Origin: Actinokineospora diospyrosa
GTDB lineage: Bacteria > Actinomycetota > Actinomycetes > Mycobacteriales > Pseudonocardiaceae
Direction: 5' to 3'
NCBI RefSeq assembly: GCF_024171925.1
Contig: NZ_JAMTCO010000013.1
Span: 1-64,000 of the forward strand
Length of the DNA: 64,000 nt
Notes under the pieces: model-generated
The model's database searches: none
What the model was told of the DNA's origin: nothing
The model's input: the letters and a program-made list of their open reading frames with translations, nothing else
Program-made: the position numbers and the translations under genes
In this document: positions 59,289-64,000 of the stretch, piece by piece
How positions within the stretch are numbered: the first letter of the stretch is position 1
Layout of the letters: the number at the start of each line of letters is the position of its first letter

Positions 59289-59339
59289 GCGACCGCGGAT
59301 GTCCCCGCAATCCAGTCCCTTGTGGACATCCGCGGTCGC
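59289..59339. terminator. First hairpin between convergent operons
   Basis: Perfect 16-base arms at 59289-59304 (GCGACCGCGGATGTCC) and 59324-59339 lie 11 bases past the dehydrogenase stop. It shares its stem sequence with the next hairpin. Confidence 0.85.
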
Positions 59340-59415
59340 TGCCATGCCCGCGTGTGGTCGGATTCGGGCTGTTCACAGGGTGGCGCCCTCGTCAGACTTG
59401 TCCGAACCGGAAGCG

Positions 59416-59470
59416 GGTCGACCGCGGATGTCCACGGGGAGCGAGGTTCCCGGGACATCCGCGATCGACC
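59416..59470. terminator. Second hairpin between convergent operons
   Basis: Arms of 18 bases at 59416-59433 and 59453-59470 match at 17 positions. The hairpin lies two bases past the minus-strand glycosyltransferase stop. The stem repeats GACCGCGGATGTCC of the first hairpin, so the pair looks duplicated, one for each convergent transcript. Confidence 0.8.
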
Positions 59471-59472
59471 TG

Positions 59473-60741
59473 TCAACGGCCGGTGGTCTTGTCGTAGACG
59501 GCGGCGATGGCGATGGCCACCTGGGCCAGGTCGTAACGGGCGCGCACCGTCTTCGCCGCGCGCTCGGCCGTGTCGGCTCGCCACTTCGGATCGGCCAGCG
59601 CCTTCTCGATGCCCTCGGCGAACGCCTCCGGAGTGCGCTCGGGCACCAGCCACCCCAGCTCGCCCTGCTCCAGCACCGTCGCCACCCCACCCACGCCGAC
59701 CGCCACGATCGGCAGGCCGACGGCCATCGCCTCCAGCATCACGCTGCCGAACTCCTCGTGCAGCGAGGACATCAGCAGCAGGTCCATGCTCCCCATCACC
59801 GTGGCGATGTCCTCGTTGGGCAGGTACCCGGTGACCGTGACGAGATCACCGAGCCCGCGCGCGGCCACCTCGGCCTCGAACAGGTCGCGCTCGTTGCCGT
59901 CGCCGCAGATCACCCAGTGCACCCCGGACGGGCGCAGCAGCGCCGCGATGTCCAGGATGATCGGCCAGCCCTTCTCCCTGGCGATGCGACCGACGTAGCC
60001 GACGACCGGCTTCCCCCGCGGCAGGTCGAGGCGCTCGCGCAGCGCGGCGACGGCCTCGGGGGTGGCGCGGGCGGCGAACGCGTCGGCGTCGATCACGTCC
60101 GGGCGCACGGCGAAGCGCTCGGCGGGGACACCGGTGCGCGAGGACAGCACCGGGATCGTGCGCGGGGTCAGCGTGACGGTGTTGGCCGCGGCGCGGATCG
60201 CCTTCTTCTCGATCCAGCGGGCCAGCGGCTGCATCAGCCGGTCCAGCGGGGTCATCGGGTGGTAGGTGACGATGATCGAGCAGTGCACCGTCAGCACCAG
60301 CGGCGTGCGCAGCACCCTGGTCAGCAACCACCCCAGCAGCGGCGGGATGATCACGCCGCTGCAGTGCACGTGGATCACGTCGTAGCGGCGGCGCTCGCGG
60401 ATCAGGTGCCACAGCACACCGAGCGCCCACGCGAGGTTCAGGTCGACCATGCCGCGGATGCGCGAACGCAGCGGCAGCACCGGGATCCGCACACCGCGCA
60501 CCGTGGTGCGCTCGGACAGCGCCCACTCGCGCGGCGCCCCGGGCAGCCGCAGCGTCAGGACGGTCTGCTCGACGCCGAGCTCGGGTTGGGCGTCGAGTTG
60601 GCTGGTGAGCCGGTGGATCTGCGACTGCATGCCGCCGATGGCGTCGAACTTCACCGGCCACGACCGGGTCGCCAGCTGCGGCCAGTAGTAGTGCGGCGTC
60701 AGCCGCAACACCCGGATCGGGGGTCTTTGCTGATCGATCAC
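59473..60741 (-). CDS. GT4 glycosyltransferase, pseudodisaccharide-forming (BtrM/KanF type)
   Basis: This 422-residue GT-B enzyme begins with VLRLTPHYYWPQLATRSWPVKFDAIGGMQSQ (given by position about 10-40). It contains VIHVHCSGV, VGYVGRIAREKGWPIILD and the GT4 donor motif SLHEEFGSVMLEAMAVGLPIVA, with its E-x7-E pattern. Enzymes of this type attach N-acetylglucosamine or glucose to 2-deoxystreptamine, giving N-acetylparomamine or its analogue. The PIG-L deacetylase in the cluster favours the acetylated product. The GTG at 60741 has GGAGG 7 bases upstream. It is monocistronic on the minus strand and divergent from the AhpD-like gene. Confidence 0.88.
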   Translation of the reverse strand: MIDQQRPPIRVLRLTPHYYWPQLATRSWPVKFDAIGGMQSQIHRLTSQLDAQPELGVEQTVLTLRLPGAPREWALSERTTVRGVRIPVLPLRSRIRGMVDLNLAWALGVLWHLIRERRRYDVIHVHCSGVIIPPLLGWLLTRVLRTPLVLTVHCSIIVTYHPMTPLDRLMQPLARWIEKKAIRAAANTVTLTPRTIPVLSSRTGVPAERFAVRPDVIDADAFAARATPEAVAALRERLDLPRGKPVVGYVGRIAREKGWPIILDIAALLRPSGVHWVICGDGNERDLFEAEVAARGLGDLVTVTGYLPNEDIATVMGSMDLLLMSSLHEEFGSVMLEAMAVGLPIVAVGVGGVATVLEQGELGWLVPERTPEAFAEGIEKALADPKWRADTAERAAKTVRARYDLAQVAIAIAAVYDKTTGR

Positions 60742-60903
60742 AAGTCTGCCTCCGGTTCGACAAGGGGCATGGGAACGGCCGGGAATTCCGACGATGGCCC
60801 ACGCTATCACCCGGACCGGTCCGCCCGGCCCCTAAATCCACACCCTTTTCGGCCGGGCGCGGAAATAGTGCCGAAAGCGCCCCGGAAGCTCAGTGGATCA
60901 CGG

Positions 60904-60909
60904 TATAGT
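60904..60909 (+). promoter_or_regulatory. Possible -10 element before the AhpD-like gene
   Basis: TATAGT lies 40 bases before the ATG at 60949 in the 207-base divergent region with the glycosyltransferase. No matching -35 element is clear, so this is a weak call. I see no other operator there. Confidence 0.3.
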
Positions 60910-60948
60910 GCGCCTGGAACGGCAGGCGCGGAACAGGGAGTGAACTCG

Positions 60949-61443
60949 ATGGGCAGTGTTGAGGAGACGGCAGCCGAGACGCCGGTGGCGCAGCCGCGGC
61001 CGCTGGTGCCCAGGCTGGCCGTCGACGACCTCGTCCCGCACGTGGCCAAGCGCATGGAGGCGCTGGACACCGCGGCCGAGAAGATCAGTCTCGACCTTGG
61101 TCTGCTTGAACTGGTGCGCACCAGGGCATCGCAGCTCAACGGGTGCGCGTACTGCACCGACGCGCACGCCGCCGAGGCCATCTCGGCCGGTGAGCACACC
61201 CGCAAGCTGCTGAGCCTGCCGGTGTGGCGGGAGGCGCCGTTCTTCACCGAGCGCGAGCGCGCCGCGCTGGGGCTGACCGAGGCCATCACCCGGCTCACCG
61301 ACGGCCCGGTGACCGACGAGGTGTGGGACACCGCCGCGAAGGCGTTCACCGAGGTGGAATTGGCCGAACTGGTCTGGTCGATCGCGATCATCAACACCTG
61401 GAACCGCATCGCGGGCCCGGCCCGCCCGTGGGAAATCGAATAG
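60949..61443 (+). CDS. AhpD-like / carboxymuconolactone decarboxylase family protein
   Basis: This 164-residue protein has the AhpD-type redox motif C-x2-C-x3-H in QLNGCAYCTDAHAAEA (about residues 65-73). It also has the usual C-terminal WREAPFFTERERAALGLTEAITRL and ELVWSIAIINTWNRI. Family members are peroxidases or thiol-redox proteins. It is the first gene of a rightward operon with a methyltransferase and the aminocyclitol aminotransferase. GGGAG lies 8 bases before the ATG. Its role in aminoglycoside synthesis is not known. Protection of the oxygen-sensitive radical SAM enzymes would be one guess. Confidence 0.85.
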   Translation: MGSVEETAAETPVAQPRPLVPRLAVDDLVPHVAKRMEALDTAAEKISLDLGLLELVRTRASQLNGCAYCTDAHAAEAISAGEHTRKLLSLPVWREAPFFTERERAALGLTEAITRLTDGPVTDEVWDTAAKAFTEVELAELVWSIAIINTWNRIAGPARPWEIE

Positions 61444-61472
61444 CGCGCCAGATGTCGAGGGGATAATCGAAC

Positions 61473-62312
61473 ATGAGCACTTCGCTATCCCCGGAATCCG
61501 GGGCTGCTACAAGCACGCCTTTTATCGGGCGTTTGGCGATGTCCGAGGAAGAGGTTTTCGCCGATTTCGCCGCGCGGGTGCCGCTGGCGGGCGCGGTCGT
61601 CGCCGAGATCGGCGGCGCGTTCCCGGTGGCCCTGCTGCACGAGCACGGCGTGGCCCGCTGGTACAGCGTCGACCCGAACCGGGCCGCCCAGACCGATCCC
61701 TCCGGGGTGCGCGAGGTGCTGGCCGCGGGCGCGGAGGACATGCCGCTGCCGGACGCCTCGGTCGACGCGGTGTTCTCCTGCAACGCCCTGCAGTTCGTCG
61801 ACATCGGACCGTCGCTGCTGCAGGCGGCCAGGGTGTTGCGCCCCGGCGGCGTCCTGTACGCGCACTTCGGTCCTATTTGGAGCGCCGTCGACGGGCACCA
61901 ACTGGAGTACGTGCGCTACCAGGGGCGGGACCTGACGTTCTGGGACGACACACTGCTGCCGCCGTGGTCGCACCTGCTCTACACCCGCGAGGAGTTGCGC
62001 GCCCTGCTGCGCACCGGCGTCGAGGACGGCCTGGCCGACGCGGTGGTCGGGCACGTGCACGACAGCACCACCGTGAACCGCGCGTTCTTCGAGGACTACG
62101 TGGCGGCCGCGCTCGCCAGCGGGCTCGACTGGATCGAGGTCGCCACCTCCGACCACCTCGACTACGAGATCGCCCCGCCCGCCTACGACGCCGCGCTGAC
62201 CCGCCCGGTGGACTTGGCCGCGCTCGCCGCCGAGGTGTCCGCCCGCCGCGGCGCGCCGACCCGGCTCGGCGTCCGCGACGTCCTGATGGTCCTGCGCAAA
62301 CCCAACTACTGA
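61473..62312 (+). CDS. Class I SAM-dependent methyltransferase
   Basis: This 279-residue enzyme has a SAM fold with VAEIGGAFPVALLHEHGV as a modified motif I (the usual GxGxG is reduced), YSVDPNR, EDMPLPDASVDAVFSCNALQFVD (motif II region) and LRPGGVLYAHFGPIWSA. A C-terminal helical extension is rich in Ala, Asp and Tyr. The altered glycine motif could weaken SAM binding or reflect a divergent branch. It is the second gene of the AhpD-aminotransferase operon, nine bases before the aminotransferase gene. It probably methylates an intermediate of the pathway. Confidence 0.78.
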   Translation: MSTSLSPESGAATSTPFIGRLAMSEEEVFADFAARVPLAGAVVAEIGGAFPVALLHEHGVARWYSVDPNRAAQTDPSGVREVLAAGAEDMPLPDASVDAVFSCNALQFVDIGPSLLQAARVLRPGGVLYAHFGPIWSAVDGHQLEYVRYQGRDLTFWDDTLLPPWSHLLYTREELRALLRTGVEDGLADAVVGHVHDSTTVNRAFFEDYVAAALASGLDWIEVATSDHLDYEIAPPAYDAALTRPVDLAALAAEVSARRGAPTRLGVRDVLMVLRKPNY

Positions 62313-62321
62313 GGGAGAAGC

Positions 62322-63596
62322 ATGAGCGAACTCGCCCTGCTGGGTGGCACCCCGGTGCGCGCACCGCGGCCGTGGCCGAGTTGGCCGCAGTACGACGGCG
62401 CGACCGAGGCGTCGCTGCTGGAAGCGCTGCGGTCCCGCCGGTGGGCGGTCAGCTGGCCCACCGACGGCACCCGGTCCCGGGAGCGGCGCTTCGCCGAGGC
62501 GTTCGCCGCCTACAACGGCGTCCCGCACGCGGTCAGCGTCGACCACGGCTCCAGCGCGCTGGTCGTGGCCCTGGAGGCGCTCGACATCGGTCCCGGCGAC
62601 GAGGTGATCGTGCCGGTGATGACCTGGGTCGCGCCGGTCGCCGCGGTGCTGCGGGTCGGGGCGCTGCCGGTGGTCGTCGACGTCGACCCGGAGACCGGCT
62701 GCGTCACCCCGGAATCCGTGCGCGCCGCGATCTCCCCGCGCACCAAGGCGATGCTGGTGGTGCACCTGGCCGCCACCGTCGCCGACCTGGACGGGTTCGT
62801 GGAACTGGCCGACGAGACCGGGGTCGCGCTGGTCGAGGACTGCGCGCAGGCCCACGGGGCGCAGTGGCGCGGCCGCAAAGTCGGCACGATCGGTGTGTTG
62901 GGCTGCTTCAGCTTCCAGGTCGGCAAGGTGCTGGCAGGCGGCGAGGGCGGCGCGGTCATCACCTCCGACGACCGGCTGTACCGGCGGATGCAGCAGCTGC
63001 GCGCCGACTCCCGCCGCTACCCCGACGGCGAGCTGGCCGCGGGCGACCTGGAGCTGATCGAGTCCGGCGAGGTCATGGGCGGCAACTACTGCATGTCCGA
63101 GCTGACCGCGGGCGTCCTGCTCGACCAACTGCCCCGCCTCGACGGCCAGCACCGGCACCGCGACCGGATGGCGCTCGAGCTGGAGCGCGGGTTGGCGGCG
63201 CTGGGTGACTTCTCGGCGATCCCGGTGCCGGAGCAGGCGGACCAGCGGTCGGTGTACGAGTACGGGATCCGGTTCCGGCCAGGCACGTTCGGTGAGGTCC
63301 CGGTGGACCGGGTCACCGAAGCGGTCTCGGCTGAGCTCGGGATGGCGCTGTGGCCGCCAGACCTGCCGTTGCACCGCAGCGTGATGCTGCACCCGCACAC
63401 CAAGAAGCGCTTCAGTCGCGTGTGGACAGAAGAGGGCCGCAAGCGCGCGCTCGGCCGGACCTACCCCGGTGCCGAGGCATACCGCGACAGCACGCTGATC
63501 TTCCACCACCAGGCCCTGCTCGGTGACAGCACCGACATGGCCGACCTGGTCAACGCCGTCGCCAAGGTCCGCGACGCGCACAAGGAACTCATCTAG
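62322..63596 (+). CDS. L-glutamine:2-deoxy-scyllo-inosose aminotransferase
   Basis: This 424-residue PLP enzyme belongs to the DegT/DnrJ/EryC1 family, in the StsC/BtrR branch that aminates cyclitol ketones. It opens with the branch-typical LALLGGTPVRAPRPWPSWPQYD, has Asp173 in VEDCAQAHGA, and PLP lysine Lys202 in SFQVGKVLAGGEGG, and ends with STLIFHHQALLG. Such enzymes often serve twice in the pathway, on 2-deoxy-scyllo-inosose and on the amino ketone made by the dehydrogenase, giving 2-deoxystreptamine. GGGAG precedes the ATG. It is coupled with the methyltransferase upstream and the radical SAM gene 12 bases downstream. Confidence 0.93.
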   Translation: MSELALLGGTPVRAPRPWPSWPQYDGATEASLLEALRSRRWAVSWPTDGTRSRERRFAEAFAAYNGVPHAVSVDHGSSALVVALEALDIGPGDEVIVPVMTWVAPVAAVLRVGALPVVVDVDPETGCVTPESVRAAISPRTKAMLVVHLAATVADLDGFVELADETGVALVEDCAQAHGAQWRGRKVGTIGVLGCFSFQVGKVLAGGEGGAVITSDDRLYRRMQQLRADSRRYPDGELAAGDLELIESGEVMGGNYCMSELTAGVLLDQLPRLDGQHRHRDRMALELERGLAALGDFSAIPVPEQADQRSVYEYGIRFRPGTFGEVPVDRVTEAVSAELGMALWPPDLPLHRSVMLHPHTKKRFSRVWTEEGRKRALGRTYPGAEAYRDSTLIFHHQALLGDSTDMADLVNAVAKVRDAHKELI

Positions 63597-63608
63597 GAGG
63601 AGGCCGGG

Positions 63609-64000
63609 ATGGCCGAGGCGATCTGGGACCGCTTCGACGCGCGCGACCGCGTGGCGATCAACTTCACCCTCACCTGCAACCTGGCCTGCGCGCACTGCAT
63701 CGTCGAGTCCAGCCCGCAGCGCACCGAACGGCTCACCATCGACGAGGTCCGCGCGGCCCTGGACGCCGCGGTCCGCAACGGCAAGAAGCACATCACGTTC
63801 AGCGGGGGAGAGGTGTTCCTCTACCCCAAGCAGATGTGCGAGGTCATCGCCTACGGCCGCTCCCTGGGCCTGGTGGTCGACGTGGAGTCCAATGCCTTCT
63901 GGGCTCGCGACGAACGCACCGCCAAGCTCAAACTGGAACCCTTCATCGAAGCGGGCATCGCAGGCTTGTCTTTAAGCGCCGACGCCTACCACGTCGCCTA
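63609..64000 (+). CDS. Radical SAM enzyme, truncated by the window edge
   Basis: The visible 130 residues start at ATG 63609, with AGGAGGAGG upstream. The radical SAM triad is Cys23, Cys27 and Cys30 in LTCNLACAHC, followed by a SAM-binding SGGEVFLYP and SLSADAYHVA. It follows the aminotransferase gene directly and is probably cotranscribed with it. The family could be that of BtrN, NeoN or another tailoring enzyme, and the missing C-terminus, with any auxiliary-cluster cysteines, would decide. It differs clearly from the radical SAM protein at 56356. Confidence 0.88.
   Translation, partial: MAEAIWDRFDARDRVAINFTLTCNLACAHCIVESSPQRTERLTIDEVRAALDAAVRNGKKHITFSGGEVFLYPKQMCEVIAYGRSLGLVVDVESNAFWARDERTAKLKLEPFIEAGIAGLSLSADAYHVA

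Overview
The window is high-GC DNA of actinomycete type, with mostly G/C third codon positions, GTG and TTG starts, GGAGG-type ribosome sites and many genes for secreted proteases. Gene content (a DosR/DosS-like pair with heme-type GAF features, a DUF6292-like protein, a UvrA-like second copy, AraC/GlxA and LAL-type regulators) points to a filamentous actinobacterium. Pseudonocardiales is my best guess, but that placement is inference. No rRNA, tRNA, CRISPR array, integrase or complete insertion sequence was recognised.

Left half (about 0.1-31.5 kb) is ordinary chromosome with an extracellular flavour. It holds an alpha/beta hydrolase, a subtilisin-like protease, a LysR regulator, and a dormancy-type two-component module (response regulator, two-GAF sensor kinase, CBS-BON protein) with two DosR-box-like operators. 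It also holds two trypsin-fold proteases, a metzincin-like protease, a tiny poly-aspartate lipoprotein, a cold-shock protein, a fatty acid desaturase, an AEC transporter, SelO, a 1053-residue helical-repeat protein, glutaminase, a large ATP-binding LuxR regulator and a UvrA-like ATPase. Between 13.1 and 14.3 kb there is a non-coding stretch of degenerate 60-71 bp repeats. It ends in a large palindrome and a second copy of a repeat also present at positions 81-204.

Middle (about 31.5-45.2 kb). A short, visibly less GC-rich island carries an excisionase-like protein and a convergent pair encoding a DUF5131 (phage Gp37/Gp68, three-Cys-motif) protein and its partner TcmP, a sporadic cassette of unknown function. 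Next come a pentapeptide-repeat membrane protein, a frameshifted saccharopine-dehydrogenase-like gene, a GlxA-type regulator, an M20 peptidase, a MITE-like palindromic element flanked by CTAG, a secreted Vgb-like beta-propeller, a TM0106-type nuclease-helicase and an epoxide hydrolase.

Right third (45.3-64.0 kb, running off the edge) is a biosynthetic cluster for a 2-deoxystreptamine aminoglycoside. It contains 2-deoxy-scyllo-inosose synthase, a DegT-type aminocyclitol aminotransferase, a zinc dehydrogenase (amino-DOI step), a GT4 glycosyltransferase of the BtrM/KanF type and a PIG-L-type deacetylase. A GMC flavoprotein and two paralogous class III aminotransferases fit the 6'-oxidation and transamination. 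Together these account for a route to a neamine-like pseudodisaccharide. An APH(3')-like kinase and a proton antiporter suggest self-protection or export. Two radical SAM enzymes, three methyltransferases (one TylF-like), an AhpD-like protein and a 293-residue protein I do not recognise are extra, so the final product cannot be named. An 18-bp perfect palindrome sits in the central divergent promoter region and is a candidate cluster operator.
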